A stretch of DNA of 64,000 nt from Selenomonas sp. WCT3 (GCA_900100835.1 FNCM01000013.1:1-64000), one strand, 5' to 3'; shown: positions 52,123 to 61,294, counted from the first letter of the stretch. Program-made: numbers and translations. Notes: generated by a model not told the origin, from the sequence alone.

Positions 52123-52761
52123 ATGTCTGAAGATATGAAAGTTACCGTAATCGATCACCCGCTGATTCAGCACAAGTTGACGCTGATGCGCCAGAAGGAT
52201 ACGGGAACGAAGGATTTCCGTGAGCTTTTGGAAGAGATTGCTATGCTCATGGCGTACGAGATTACCCGCGATTTCCCGCTGAAGGAAATCGAGATTGAGA
52301 CGCCGGTCGCAAAATGCAAGGCCAAGGTTCTCGAGGGCAAGAAGGTGGGCGTAGTTCCCATCCTGCGTGCAGGTCTGGGCATGTTAAATGGTGTGGTCAA
52401 CATGATTCCGGCAGCTCGTGTCGGTCATGTCGGCATGTATCGCGATCCGAAGACGCTCAAACCGGTAGAGTATTATTGCAAACTGCCGAATGATGTCGAG
52501 GAGCGTACGCTTATCGTCGTTGACCCGATGCTCGCAACGGGCGGCAGTGCGTCGGCAGCGCTTTCCCTGCTCAAGGAAAAAGGTGCGAAGTCTTTGATTC
52601 TCATGTGCCTCGTAGCTGCACCGGAAGGCATCAAGGTCATCAACGAAGATCATCCGGATGTACCGCTCTACGTTGCGGCCATCGACGAGAAGCTCAACGA
52701 AAAGGGCTATATCGTACCGGGTCTGGGCGATGCTGGCGACCGTATCTTCGGCACGCTTTGA
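52123..52761 (+). CDS. upp: Uracil phosphoribosyltransferase
   Basis: 212 aa. It makes UMP from uracil and PRPP in pyrimidine salvage. The PRPP loop is [24 protein letters not shown] and the C-terminal [16 protein letters not shown] that binds uracil are complete. The ATG has AAGGAGAAG upstream. ychF follows after 22 bases. Confidence 0.96.
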   Translation: MSEDMKVTVIDHPLIQHKLTLMRQKDTGTKDFRELLEEIAMLMAYEITRDFPLKEIEIETPVAKCKAKVLEGKKVGVVPILRAGLGMLNGVVNMIPAARVGHVGMYRDPKTLKPVEYYCKLPNDVEERTLIVVDPMLATGGSASAALSLLKEKGAKSLILMCLVAAPEGIKVINEDHPDVPLYVAAIDEKLNEKGYIVPGLGDAGDRIFGTL

Positions 52762-52783
52762 TTGATTTAAAGGAGTAAGTATT

Positions 52784-53890
52784 TTGAGTAATTTAGAAGT
52801 AGGTATTGTCGGCCTGCCAAATGTCGGCAAGAGTACGCTTTTTAATGCGATTACGAAGGCTGGCGCTGAGGCGGCCAACTTCCCGTTTTGCACGATTGAG
52901 CCGAATGTCGGCGTTGTAGCGGTTCCGGATGAGCGCCTCAAGGTGCTCCACGAGCTCTATGATTCCAAGAAAACGACGCCGGCATCGGTTCGTTTTGTGG
53001 ATATTGCCGGTCTCGTAAAAGGCGCATCGAAAGGTGAGGGCCTCGGCAATAAATTCTTGGAGCACATCCGTCAGGTCGATGCAGTCGCTCATGTTGTCCG
53101 TTGCTTTGAAGACCCGAATATCACGCATGTTGAGGGGGGAATCGACCCGTTGCGCGATATCGACATCATCCAGACGGAGCTTTGCCTCGCTGACCTTGAG
53201 GTCGTGGAGAAGCGCATCATGAAGGTGGCGAAATTGGCGAAATCCGGTGCCAAGGAAGCCCGCGTCGAGGATGAAATCCTGCGTCGTATCAAGGAAGCTC
53301 TGGATGAGGCGAAACCGGCCCGTCAGGTTGATTTGAGCGACGATGACCTCGAGGTCATTAAGGATATGAATCTCATCACGCTGAAACCGACGCTTTATGT
53401 CACGAATGTGGCTGAAGATGAAGTGGCAACGGCTTTCGAGGAAAATGCGTATGTGCAGAAGGTTAAGGAATTCGCGGCTCAGGAGGGCGCAGAGGTAGTT
53501 GCTATCTCGGCGAAAGTTGAGTCGGAGATTGCTGAACTCGACGAAGAAGAGGCGAAAGCATTCCTCGAAGATCTCGGCGAGACGGAGAGTGGTCTTGACC
53601 GTTTGATTAAGGCGGCCTTTGACCTTTTGGGACTGCAGACGTTCCTGACGGCTGGCCCGGATGAATGCCGTGCTTGGACGATCGTCAAAGGTACGACGGC
53701 ACCGAAAGCTGCTGGCAAAATCCACACGGATTTCGAGCGTGGCTTTATCCGTGCCGAGATTGTCAACTACGACGATCTCGTAGCGAACGGCAGCGTCGCC
53801 GCAGCCCGCGAAAAAGGACAGGTACGTGTTGAGGGTAAGGACTACGTCATGCAGGATGGCGATGTCGTAAACTTCCGCTTTAATGTATAA
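52784..53890 (+). CDS. ychF: Ribosome-associated ATPase/GTPase YchF (Obg family)
   Basis: 368 aa from a TTG start with AAAGGAG upstream; no ATG lies near it. The Obg-type P-loop is [15 protein letters not shown]. The [11 protein letters not shown] switch region and [18 protein letters not shown] follow. The fourth motif is the YchF-type NVAED (instead of NKxD), which explains preference for ATP. A coiled-coil insert (about 125-200) and a C-terminal TGS domain ending in [10 protein letters not shown] complete it. It is conserved across bacteria and linked to translation and stress. Confidence 0.96.
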   Translation: MSNLEVGIVGLPNVGKSTLFNAITKAGAEAANFPFCTIEPNVGVVAVPDERLKVLHELYDSKKTTPASVRFVDIAGLVKGASKGEGLGNKFLEHIRQVDAVAHVVRCFEDPNITHVEGGIDPLRDIDIIQTELCLADLEVVEKRIMKVAKLAKSGAKEARVEDEILRRIKEALDEAKPARQVDLSDDDLEVIKDMNLITLKPTLYVTNVAEDEVATAFEENAYVQKVKEFAAQEGAEVVAISAKVESEIAELDEEEAKAFLEDLGETESGLDRLIKAAFDLLGLQTFLTAGPDECRAWTIVKGTTAPKAAGKIHTDFERGFIRAEIVNYDDLVANGSVAAAREKGQVRVEGKDYVMQDGDVVNFRFNV

Positions 53891-53909
53891 AATTTAATCA
53901 TAGTCAAGG

Positions 53910-53948
53910 GGCTGGTGCATGTTTTGAGCATGTGAACCAGCCTCTTTT
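53910..53948 (+). terminator. Terminator of the glyA-upp-ychF unit
   Basis: GGCTGGT and ACCAGCC pair, with an inner CATG/CATG pairing, then TCTTTTGG. Confidence 0.7.
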
Positions 53949-54025
53949 GGTTAGCTTGTGTTTTCGTAGTAGGGAAGTTATTATATAACAAAGGAAAGTG
54001 GATTTCTTAGTTTTGCAGGAGTGAA

Positions 54026-54106
54026 GCTAATTTATGTAGGAAAAAAGCGCTGTTTTTTCCTACATAAATTAGCAACTAGGAAAAAAACGCTGTTCTTTCC
54101 TAGTTG
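54026..54106. repeat. Two tandem hairpins with a shared core
   Basis: The first has perfect 21-base arms (54026-54046 and 54053-54073) around GCGCTG. The second has 14-base arms with one mismatch (54073-54086 and 54093-54106). The two share the core TAGGAAAAAA...CGCTGTT...TTTCCTA, but their outer stems differ. They sit 40-120 bases before the Fic gene. Confidence 0.75.
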
Positions 54107-54142
54107 GGGTACTGAAATTATGTCATAAGAAGGGATGTTCGT

Positions 54143-55372
54143 ATGGAGAGTATTCATTTAAACGCGCTGTTTCATTCTGATGAGCACAAATGGAATGAAC
54201 TTTACCAATCGCTGTACAATTCGCCCTTGACGCATGTACTTGCATTCGATATTCATCCTGCGAAGAGTCAGCGTCACTATCCAGCGTTCTTTTATTATAC
54301 GGAAGAACTTATGCAAACAACTATCTCGCTGATGAGCCAAATGAACGAGTTGACGAAAATTGCCAACCGTATTCCTGCTATTGCTATCGAGGCATTCCAA
54401 CGGGCATGTTTGATAGAGGAAATAAAATCCAGTAATGATATCGAAGGGGTTAATAGTACGCGAAAGGAAATCAGTCAGGCGCTTGATGCGCAGGATAATA
54501 TATCGGTAGCGGAAACTACACGCCTTTGGAGTACTGTTAATAAGTATATCAAGTTGCAGAATAAACAGGATATTTCTTTTAGCAACAGTTCGGATTTGCG
54601 CAAATTCTATGATGAATTTATTTTAGATGAAATTCGCAGAGATGATCCTAAAAATATTCCTGATGGCGAAATATTTCGAAAAAACAGTGTGGAGGTATGG
54701 TCAAAAACAAAAGTGATACATCGTGGCGTTTTTCCAGAAAGACGCATTATCGATAGCATGGATAAAGCACTAGCGATATTGCATGATTCTCAAATTCCTA
54801 ATTTGGTGCGAGTAGCAATTTTCCATTACCTGTTTGGTTATATACACCCATTTTATGATGGCAATGGTCGTACGTCACGATTTATCACCTCGTTTTATCT
54901 TGCGCGTATTTTGAGCCCGCTAGTGGCAATTCGGTTGTCCATAACCATAAAAAAATCGCTTCGCATGTACTATAAATTGTTTGAGGAGACAAATTCCTAT
55001 GGAAATAGGGGAGATTTAACCCCATTCATTACAGGTTTTTTATGGATTATAGAAAAGAGTATCGTGCGTGTTAAAGAAGATTTAAAGGAGAAGGAGCGAT
55101 TGTTAGAAGAATACAGCAGGTTGTTAGAACGGCTTGAGGCTGTTGATAATCGAACGGATAAAAGTATTTGTTATGTATTACTCCAAGCTGCTTTGTTTTC
55201 GGAGGATGGGGCAACACTAGCAGAGATTGCAGGAACTTTGCGAAAGAATGAACGGACGATAAAGACACATATTAATAATATTCCATCGGAGTATGTTTGC
55301 GTCGATAAAAGTCATCGTGCACATAGGTTTAAGTTAAATCTCGAGTCATTGCCCCTAATTGCTTCAATTTGA
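54143..55372 (+). CDS. Fic family protein (class II, self-inhibited)
   Basis: 409 aa. The catalytic motif HPFYDGNGRTSR (about 231-242) matches H-x-F-x-D-G-N-G-R-x-x-R, so it should transfer AMP from ATP (or another nucleotide part) to a protein hydroxyl. The inhibitory helix motif SNDIEG (about 96-101), S-x-x-x-E-G, lies N-terminal to the Fic core, the class II arrangement. The C-terminal 110 residues are helical and end in a probable winged helix (ATLAEIAGTLRKNERTIKTH, 20 residues), suggesting DNA binding. The target is unknown. The upstream tandem hairpins may control it. No antitoxin-like partner gene is adjacent. Confidence 0.88.
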   Translation: MESIHLNALFHSDEHKWNELYQSLYNSPLTHVLAFDIHPAKSQRHYPAFFYYTEELMQTTISLMSQMNELTKIANRIPAIAIEAFQRACLIEEIKSSNDIEGVNSTRKEISQALDAQDNISVAETTRLWSTVNKYIKLQNKQDISFSNSSDLRKFYDEFILDEIRRDDPKNIPDGEIFRKNSVEVWSKTKVIHRGVFPERRIIDSMDKALAILHDSQIPNLVRVAIFHYLFGYIHPFYDGNGRTSRFITSFYLARILSPLVAIRLSITIKKSLRMYYKLFEETNSYGNRGDLTPFITGFLWIIEKSIVRVKEDLKEKERLLEEYSRLLERLEAVDNRTDKSICYVLLQAALFSEDGATLAEIAGTLRKNERTIKTHINNIPSEYVCVDKSHRAHRFKLNLESLPLIASI

Positions 55373-55392
55373 TAGATATTGATTGCTACGCA

Positions 55393-55418
55393 AAAACGCC
55401 TTCCTATAGGAAGGCGTT
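55393..55418. terminator. Bidirectional terminator
   Basis: AAAACGCCTTCC and GGAAGGCGTTTT pair perfectly around TATA, between the convergent Fic and molybdoenzyme genes. Confidence 0.85.
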
Positions 55419-55438
55419 TTGGGATTTATAACACGATT

Positions 55439-57436
55439 TTATTTCCTGCGGATATTTACTAATACGTCATAGAGAGCGACGCCGGGGGCACCGGTGCTTA
55501 GGCTGCCAAGGTCGCTGACGCGGCCGCCGTTTAGGGCGTTGACGGTCCCGTGTTTGCTGCTGCCTTGATAACAGAGGATGACGTCAGGAGGCAGGCTGCT
55601 GTCGAAGCAGACGATTCCGGTCAGTTTTCCGTATTGGTTCCAGAGGATAACCTGCTGGGATTCCGAAAGCCCACGCTGTTTGGCTGGTTGGGGGTGCAGG
55701 TAGACGATGGGGTATTCGGAAAGTTCTTTTAGCCGCGTGTGAATCTGGCTGTTGATGTTCTGTTGTGCATGTGGCGTGATGAAGTAGAAGGGCATTTCCT
55801 CCGAGGGGAGTAGTTGGACAAGGTTTTGGGGAATGGGACAGCAGTGGAATTTGCCGTCGTCGGTGGCAAAGTGCTGGCCCTCCCAGGCAATGGGCGTGGG
55901 GCGCACTTTGATGGCGCCTTTGCGCAGCTGGCGCCAGTTTTTGATGCCGATGGAAAGACAGAGTGATTCGGGGAGTTCCCGGTCCAGAAATTCTTCATCG
56001 GTGAGATGGGCGGGGAAGGTGCTGGTGCCTGGAGCCAGTTCGTTTAGGCGGTGGGTCAGCAGCCGGGCGATTTCGAGGTCGCTTTTGGTTTCGCCCTGGG
56101 GTGGGATGGCTCGTTCGTTGATGCCGAGCCACTGCTGGAAATACCCTGTGTAGATATCGAGGTCCTCGAATTCGGTGGTGACAGGCAGGACGATGTCAGA
56201 CATTTGGGCCGTTGGCGTTAGGAATTTATCGGCCGTGACGATGAGCTCGAGGTTTTGCCAGAGGGCGTGGAGTTCTTGGAGGCCGACGTCCTGCGACCAT
56301 AGATTGCGACAGGCAATCCAAAGCAGGCGGACAGGAGGGTCTTTTAACGTTTGCAGGGTATGGGAGAATTGATTGATGTTGACAAAGCGGGTATCGTCGC
56401 GGCACTGTTTGATGAAGTATGGCAGCTGGAAGGCTTCACGGTCGGCAAAGTTGACGCCGCCGCCGGCGATGCCGATGTTGTTGGTCAGCATGGAAAGTGC
56501 GTCGATAAGCCGGATGGTAAGGCCGCCTTGCAAATGGCGCTGGAGGCCAAAACCGGCCCAGATATGCATGGGATGGTGGGCGGCGATGAGCTCCACGAGA
56601 AAATCGATGGTTTCATCGGTTTGATCAACAGCGGCCAGTAGTTTTGACTGGTCAATTTTCGTAAGTCCCGTCAGGAATTCCTCAAGCCCTTTGATTTTAT
56701 TGGATTCGGTGATTAGATCGTGGCGGGCATAGAGGCGGCACAGCAGCAGCAAGGCTAGGGCGGCGTCGCTTCCGGGGCGCAGCTGGATGTAGTAATCGGC
56801 TTTGCTGGCGGTCTCGGTGCGGATGGGGTCGATTACGACGATTTTTGCGCCGCATTCGCGGGCCGCGTAGAGAGCCGGCATCGTATGAATAGCTGTCCAG
56901 GCTGGATTGACGCCCCATAGCAGGATGAGTTTGGAGTTGACGAGGCCTTGCGTCTGGGAGGTGACGTTGCCGCCAAAATCCAATTTTTGTGCATCAATTC
57001 CCGAGGAGAAACAAGGTGTACCGATGGTCTGGGTCGTTGGGCCGAGACTGTTGAACATGCCTTCGCAGGCGTTGCGAAGCAGGCCAAAATTGCCCGAGTA
57101 TTTGTTGAGGCAGAGTGGCAGTGTGGAATGAAAGCGTTCTTTGAGATCCAGAATTTTGTGGGCGATGATATCGATGGCTGTGTCCCAGGAGATGCGCTGC
57201 CAGTGCCCGCTGCCGCGTTCGTGCTGGAGCATGGGATAGAGGAGCCGGTCTTTGTGATAGACGGTGGAGAGGATTTGATTGCTCTTGGAGCAAAGCTGTT
57301 TGGCGGCACCGGGGGTCAGGGAATCGCCCGTTATGTGGTCGATGCGCCCGTGACTGGTATAGGCAAGCATGGGGCAGGAGTCGTAGCAGTTGCGTGGACA
57401 CATGTGCCGGGTGATGGTATAGGTTTGCCGGTTCAA
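55439..57436 (-). CDS. Molybdopterin oxidoreductase catalytic subunit (DMSO reductase superfamily)
   Basis: 665 aa from a TTG at 57436 with AAAGGGGA upstream; the longer frame to 57820 overlaps the divergent Fe-S gene and is not used. The [4Fe-4S] motif is Cys13, Cys17, Cys21 (CPRNCYDSC) and Cys49. Molybdopterin-binding signatures follow: ILLWGVNPAWTAIHTMP, VVIDPIRTETASKADYYIQL, and GGGVNFADRE near residue 330. The C-terminal dinucleotide domain begins near VYLHPQPAKQRGL. No twin-arginine signal is present, so it acts in the cytoplasm. The substrate is unknown; formate, thiosulfate, polysulfide and hydroxylated aromatics are all used by relatives. It is divergent from its Fe-S partner, the PucR regulator and the TorD chaperone. 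Confidence 0.88.
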   Translation of the reverse strand: MNRQTYTITRHMCPRNCYDSCPMLAYTSHGRIDHITGDSLTPGAAKQLCSKSNQILSTVYHKDRLLYPMLQHERGSGHWQRISWDTAIDIIAHKILDLKERFHSTLPLCLNKYSGNFGLLRNACEGMFNSLGPTTQTIGTPCFSSGIDAQKLDFGGNVTSQTQGLVNSKLILLWGVNPAWTAIHTMPALYAARECGAKIVVIDPIRTETASKADYYIQLRPGSDAALALLLLCRLYARHDLITESNKIKGLEEFLTGLTKIDQSKLLAAVDQTDETIDFLVELIAAHHPMHIWAGFGLQRHLQGGLTIRLIDALSMLTNNIGIAGGGVNFADREAFQLPYFIKQCRDDTRFVNINQFSHTLQTLKDPPVRLLWIACRNLWSQDVGLQELHALWQNLELIVTADKFLTPTAQMSDIVLPVTTEFEDLDIYTGYFQQWLGINERAIPPQGETKSDLEIARLLTHRLNELAPGTSTFPAHLTDEEFLDRELPESLCLSIGIKNWRQLRKGAIKVRPTPIAWEGQHFATDDGKFHCCPIPQNLVQLLPSEEMPFYFITPHAQQNINSQIHTRLKELSEYPIVYLHPQPAKQRGLSESQQVILWNQYGKLTGIVCFDSSLPPDVILCYQGSSKHGTVNALNGGRVSDLGSLSTGAPGVALYDVLVNIRRK

Positions 57437-57508
57437 TGAGAAACTCCCCTTTCTGACTATTTTTGTGCTATCATTATAACATAGATAGATTAGGAAGGAG
57501 GCGTGGAT

Positions 57509-58069
57509 ATGAAACCACATCAACTGGGATTTGAGGTAGATTTGTCCAAATGTGTCGGCTGCCGGGCCTGCGAAATGGCCTGCGCGCGTCAGCACCCAGA
57601 GGCAGAAAAGAGCTTCCGTCATGTGGAACGGGTGGGGGGCGGCGAACGGCCGCAGGGCTTTTTGACGTTGGGGTGCAATCACTGTGCGTCGCCGGAATGT
57701 ATCCGCGTCTGTCCGGAGAATTGTTACGACAAACTGCGCAATGGCGTGGTTATTCATCACAGTGAGCGCTGTGTTGGCTGTGGACGCTGTGTGGGAGCCT
57801 GCCCTTATGAGGCCCCCCATATCAACGCCAAGACAGGGAAAGCCGAGAAATGTGATTTTTGTCTCGAGCGGTTAAAAGAAGGGAAAAAGCCTGTATGCGT
57901 CGAATTATGTCCAGTGGGTGCATTAAAGCTGATTACCCTAAATGCGGAGCAAATTGACTTTCCGGGGGATCCGCTGGTGCGCTATACGCGTCCATCGATG
58001 CGTTTTATCGAGGCGCGGGAACCTGTTTGTTTCTGGCGTAAAGAGGGGAAGAAAATCCATGACAAGTAA
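57509..58069 (+). CDS. Four-cluster ferredoxin-like electron-transfer subunit (DmsB/HycB type)
   Basis: 186 aa from the ATG at 57509; AAGGAGG is 8 bases upstream, whereas the earlier in-frame GTG is only 2 bases away. Four cysteine groups are seen: CVGCRACEMAC (15-25), CNHCASPECIRVC, CVGCGRCVGAC and CDFCLERL followed by CVELC. This is the DmsB/NrfC/HycB pattern, passing electrons to or from the molybdoenzyme encoded divergently. No membrane anchor subunit is encoded nearby. The next gene starts within its last 11 bases. Confidence 0.92.
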   Translation: MKPHQLGFEVDLSKCVGCRACEMACARQHPEAEKSFRHVERVGGGERPQGFLTLGCNHCASPECIRVCPENCYDKLRNGVVIHHSERCVGCGRCVGACPYEAPHINAKTGKAEKCDFCLERLKEGKKPVCVELCPVGALKLITLNAEQIDFPGDPLVRYTRPSMRFIEAREPVCFWRKEGKKIHDK

Positions 58070-59243
58070 ATATGATGCCAATCAGCTTTGGCGTCATAAT
58101 ACAATAGAAGAGAAAGTGAATATAGTCAGCCGGCAGCTGGAGCTGGAGCTGGCGGTAATCGAGCCTAGCGGGGATGTCCGCTACAAGACCGATGCGCTAT
58201 CACAATCGGTCTTGTCCTTGCTTCGCAACCGCCGGCAGGCACTATTGCAGAAAAAAGAGAAATCTTTCCCGGGACTTACGCTTCGCGGACTGTATATGAA
58301 GTCACAGTCACTCGGCTGGTTGGTACTAGAGGTGGATTCGGCCGATTTGACGCTGGAGGAAACGAATTTTTTGGATGAGCTCGTGCATCATCTGAATTTT
58401 TTGCTCTGGCACGAACAGGAGATTCGTCGGGAACAGCGGAGTCATCGGGAGCAGTTCTTGTACGATTTGCTGTATCATAATTTTGAGACTTCCGAGGAGA
58501 TGATCAAGCTCGGGAAACTCTGGAATATGAATTTGGAACGGCCGCATCATGTCGTGGTGATTGATTTCGATCATCCATTGCCGTCGGGGCAGGAGACGTA
58601 TTTTCTCGACGAGCTTGAGCATGATTGGAGCCGTTTTTTGGCTTCGCGATTCGCACAGCCGATTACGATGCAACTTAGGGATCAGCTGGTGATACTGCTA
58701 ACGGATTCGGGACAGAAATCAAGCGGTCAGGGGAATTTTGTCAAGATTATCCGCTCGATGATGGAGCAAATTCGGGAGAAAAATCCCCATCTGCCGGCAT
58801 TTTCGATTGGCATTGGGCGCTTGTATCCATTAGCCGCTGATTTTTGCCGCAGCTTGCAGGAGGCCCGACAGGCGGTCAGTCTGGGAAGGTTCCGTCAACC
58901 GGAAAACGCGATTACCTGCTATGAAGAGCTCGGCGTGCTGAAGCTCTTATCCCATATCCGGACAGAGGAGCTGGACGATTTCGTACAGGAGACTTTGGGG
59001 CCGTTGATGGAACACGACGAGGAAAATAACACGGGCTATCTTGATACTTTGGAGGCTTATTTTCAGGAGAACGAGTCGTTGCCGCAGGCTAGCGAGCGGC
59101 TCTTTATCCATGTCAATACGCTTCGCAACCGTTTGAAAAAGATTCAGGAGATCCTAGGAGTAGAACTCGGACGGGCCGGTGATCGCGTACGTTTTTATGT
59201 GGCCTGTCAGGCTATTCGCATCATCAAGCGGACGAAGTATTAA
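58059..59243 (+). CDS. PucR/CdaR-type transcriptional regulator
   Basis: 394 aa from the ATG at 58059 with AGAGGGGAAG upstream, inside the end of the Fe-S gene (11-base overlap). The N-terminal 110 residues may be a ligand domain. The middle has a GGDEF-derived segment (LPAFSIGIGRLYPLAADFCR, 20 residues, and SLQEARQAVSLGR) common in this family. The C-terminal helix-turn-helix is LDTLEAYFQENESLPQASER followed by LFIHVNTLRNRLKKIQEILG (each 20 residues). Such proteins activate purine, polyketide or sugar-acid catabolism. Translational coupling to the Fe-S gene marks it as the likely local regulator of the molybdoenzyme. Confidence 0.88.
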   Translation: MTSKYDANQLWRHNTIEEKVNIVSRQLELELAVIEPSGDVRYKTDALSQSVLSLLRNRRQALLQKKEKSFPGLTLRGLYMKSQSLGWLVLEVDSADLTLEETNFLDELVHHLNFLLWHEQEIRREQRSHREQFLYDLLYHNFETSEEMIKLGKLWNMNLERPHHVVVIDFDHPLPSGQETYFLDELEHDWSRFLASRFAQPITMQLRDQLVILLTDSGQKSSGQGNFVKIIRSMMEQIREKNPHLPAFSIGIGRLYPLAADFCRSLQEARQAVSLGRFRQPENAITCYEELGVLKLLSHIRTEELDDFVQETLGPLMEHDEENNTGYLDTLEAYFQENESLPQASERLFIHVNTLRNRLKKIQEILGVELGRAGDRVRFYVACQAIRIIKRTKY

Positions 59244-59381
59244 ATTAAAGTTTAATCCTTTGTGGAAATATATATTTTTTATCATAGATATTTGGAGGAA
59301 TCTACAGTATCAAAGGGCAAAAGTTCTAGTAAAATGGATAGTAAAATTGATATGTGCGGAAAATTTTAGAAAAGGTGTGAA

Positions 59382-59984
59382 ATGGAAATGTGTGGAAGCA
59401 GGGAAGCCTTGCTGCAGAAAGCAGAGATATACCGCGAGTTGTCTGAGTATTATTCGGGGGTCCTGCGCTCGGGCAAGGCAGCAGCACAGCATATTGGTGC
59501 GCTGCTGCCGGGTCGGGTCGTTGTGCCGCAAATCGATGTCGATAGTGCCTATGATTACAATCGGCTCTTCCTTGGGCCGTGCACGCTTTTGGCACCACCG
59601 TTTGAGGCGTTTTATCATAAGGTCAATCCGCAGCTGATTGAATCGGAAAATCTGCTGGTGCGCAGTGCTTGTGTGGAGGCTGGCATGGCGTCCGCGGAGG
59701 AAGATGATGCCTTGGACGGCCATATCTTTTATTCCCTTGCCTTTGTGAGCAAGCTTTTGGAGACCTTGGCTGGTCTGCCATCGCTTCAGACCAAGGAGGC
59801 CGATGGCCTCTATTGCACCTATCAATGGTTTTTGAAAGAACACATTCTCGCCTGGCTTTATGACCATCTTCGCGATGTGCGCCGCTACAGTGTATCGGCT
59901 TTTTGCAAAGATGTTGCCGCGGCGATGAACACCTTCCTGCTGTCGGAGCAGGAGTTGATTGCCCTCGATGCTTGTGAAGCGTAA
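59382..59984 (+). CDS. TorD/DmsD-family molybdoenzyme chaperone
   Basis: 200 aa, all helical. The family signature YNRLFLGPCTLLAPPFEAFY (20 residues, about 59-78) is present in full. These chaperones bind an apo-molybdoenzyme and help insert the cofactor; in exported systems they also guard the twin-arginine signal. Here the catalytic subunit has no such signal, so a cofactor-insertion role is more likely. The ribosome-binding site is AAAAGGTG. It is 138 bases after the regulator. Confidence 0.88.
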   Translation: MEMCGSREALLQKAEIYRELSEYYSGVLRSGKAAAQHIGALLPGRVVVPQIDVDSAYDYNRLFLGPCTLLAPPFEAFYHKVNPQLIESENLLVRSACVEAGMASAEEDDALDGHIFYSLAFVSKLLETLAGLPSLQTKEADGLYCTYQWFLKEHILAWLYDHLRDVRRYSVSAFCKDVAAAMNTFLLSEQELIALDACEA

Positions 59985-60035
59985 TCCCTGCTTCACGAGC
60001 TTTCCCCTATATTGACGTTCCCTTTTTTATAACGT

Positions 60036-60084
60036 AAAATAAGACGCAAGGAGCAGGCTGTCTGCTCCTTGCGTCTTATTTTTT
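60036..60084. terminator. Bidirectional terminator overlapping the amidase stop
   Basis: Perfect 21-base arms (60036-60056, 60062-60082) around GCTGT with T runs on both strands. The right arm includes the last codons of the convergent amidase gene. Confidence 0.85.
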
Positions 60085-60873
60085 CGGCTTGGAAAGATAT
60101 AATGTTTCGCGGCGGTCTGCAAGAACATCCATGGATTCTTTTATCTGGGTGCGGATGGCTGGTCGCAGATTTCCCTGCAGGATACATTCCTCCTCGCCGG
60201 CTTCGGTGAGGATTTCCCCCCAGGGGTCAATGATGGCCGAGTGTCCGGCTAGCGGGGTGTCATGAGGGCCGAGTCCCGCTTCGTTGCAGGCCGCGATGAA
60301 AATTTGGTTTTCGATGGCGCGGGCGCGAATCAGCGTCTGCCAGTGGAACAGTCGGGTCTGTGGCCAGGCGGCTGGCAGGAAGAGTACATTGATGCCGGCT
60401 AAGGTAAGCTGGCGGGTGAATTCGGGGAAACGGATATCATAGCAGACGGCAATGCCGCATTTTACCCCATCGAGGGTAACCGTCACGAGACTGTTTCCCG
60501 GTTCGAAATCCTCGGCTTCGCCACTGGGGGTGAAGAGGTGGGCTTTATGGTAGGTCGCGGCCAGCTGGCCGTTGCGGTCAAAGACATAGCAGGTATTGAA
60601 GACCTGTTTGCCGATGGCGTTGGCTACGGTACCCCCGACGATATTGACCTGATAATGATTGGAAAGTTTGGCTAGGGTGTCGCGCATCTGCCTGCCGTCG
60701 GGATCGGCGTAGTCTCGGATTGGCTGCGGATAAAAGCCTACCGGCCAGAGCTCCGGCAGCAGCAGGACATCGGGGCGGCTCTTCATGGCGTCTTCTGCCA
60801 TGCGATAGAGGTTTGCGATATTCTTTTGGGGCTCGCCGAATGCGACTGCCATCTGTAGGATGGCAACTTTCAT
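60076..60873 (-). CDS. Carbon-nitrogen hydrolase (nitrilase superfamily, omega-amidase-like)
   Basis: 265 aa. The Glu-Lys-Cys triad is visible: LLPELWPVG (Glu about 42), TYHKAHLF (Lys about 110) and GIAVCYDIRFPEF (Cys about 144). A further Glu-proximal segment FLPAAWPQTR and IENQIFIAACNEAG are standard. Related enzymes are omega-amidases and deaminated-glutathione amidases, removing ammonia from side-chain amides; the substrate cannot be fixed. It is divergent from the DUF951 gene, with only 31 bases between start codons. Confidence 0.88.
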   Translation of the reverse strand: MKVAILQMAVAFGEPQKNIANLYRMAEDAMKSRPDVLLLPELWPVGFYPQPIRDYADPDGRQMRDTLAKLSNHYQVNIVGGTVANAIGKQVFNTCYVFDRNGQLAATYHKAHLFTPSGEAEDFEPGNSLVTVTLDGVKCGIAVCYDIRFPEFTRQLTLAGINVLFLPAAWPQTRLFHWQTLIRARAIENQIFIAACNEAGLGPHDTPLAGHSAIIDPWGEILTEAGEEECILQGNLRPAIRTQIKESMDVLADRRETLYLSKPKK

Positions 60874-60904
60874 AGTAAATCACCTCATGAGGGGAGAAGA
60901 TAAA

Positions 60905-61108
60905 ATGGAAAAACAACAGTACAGCCTGGGCGATATCGTTCGCATGAAGAAGCCGCATCCCTGCGGCAGCAGTGAGTGGGAAATCCTGCGCGTCGGCATG
61001 GATTTCCGTCTGAAATGCCAAGGGTGCGGTCATTTGGTGATGCTCCCCCGGCCAAAATTCGAAAAAATGGTGCGTGCCATTGTGAAACACGCAGATTTGG
61101 AAAACTAA
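60905..61108 (+). CDS. DUF951 family small protein
   Basis: 67 aa from the ATG at 60905 (GAGGGGAGAAG upstream); the frame from 60860 runs through the divergent promoter. The family's compact layout is complete: YSLGDIVRMKKPHPCGSSEW, then ILRVGMDFRLKCQGCGHLVM and LPRPKFEK. Three cysteines (PHPCGS and CQGC) may bind a metal. It is widely conserved next to ychF or rpsF in Firmicutes, but its function is not established. Here it is separated from ychF by about 7 kb. Confidence 0.9.
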   Translation: MEKQQYSLGDIVRMKKPHPCGSSEWEILRVGMDFRLKCQGCGHLVMLPRPKFEKMVRAIVKHADLEN

Positions 61109-61160
61109 GAATAATTATACCATATCCGGGGCGGCGTGAAATAGCCGTTCGGGAGATAAA

Positions 61161-61226
61161 AAATGCCCATTGGTTAACACGTGAGGGCCTTAACCGGTCG
61201 TTTGCGAAGCCGATGGGCGTTTTTTT
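61161..61226 (+). terminator. Terminator after the DUF951 gene
   Basis: GCCCAT (61165-61170) pairs with ATGGGC (61213-61218), with a nested GGTTAA/TTAACC helix, followed by seven T residues. Confidence 0.75.
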
Positions 61227-61294
61227 ACGAGTGGGGCAATGAAACAGGATTGATACTTGTAAATTTGTAATGGTTATGCTATCATGGGATACAT

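Noticed and set aside
54026..54106. CRISPR-like repeats
   Set aside because: Only two related hairpins, no unique spacers between identical repeats, and no cas genes in the window.
57437..57820. N-terminal extension of the molybdoenzyme
   Set aside because: The frame continues but overlaps the divergent Fe-S gene and lacks a ribosome-binding site; the TTG at 57436 has one and puts the Fe-S motif at the usual position.
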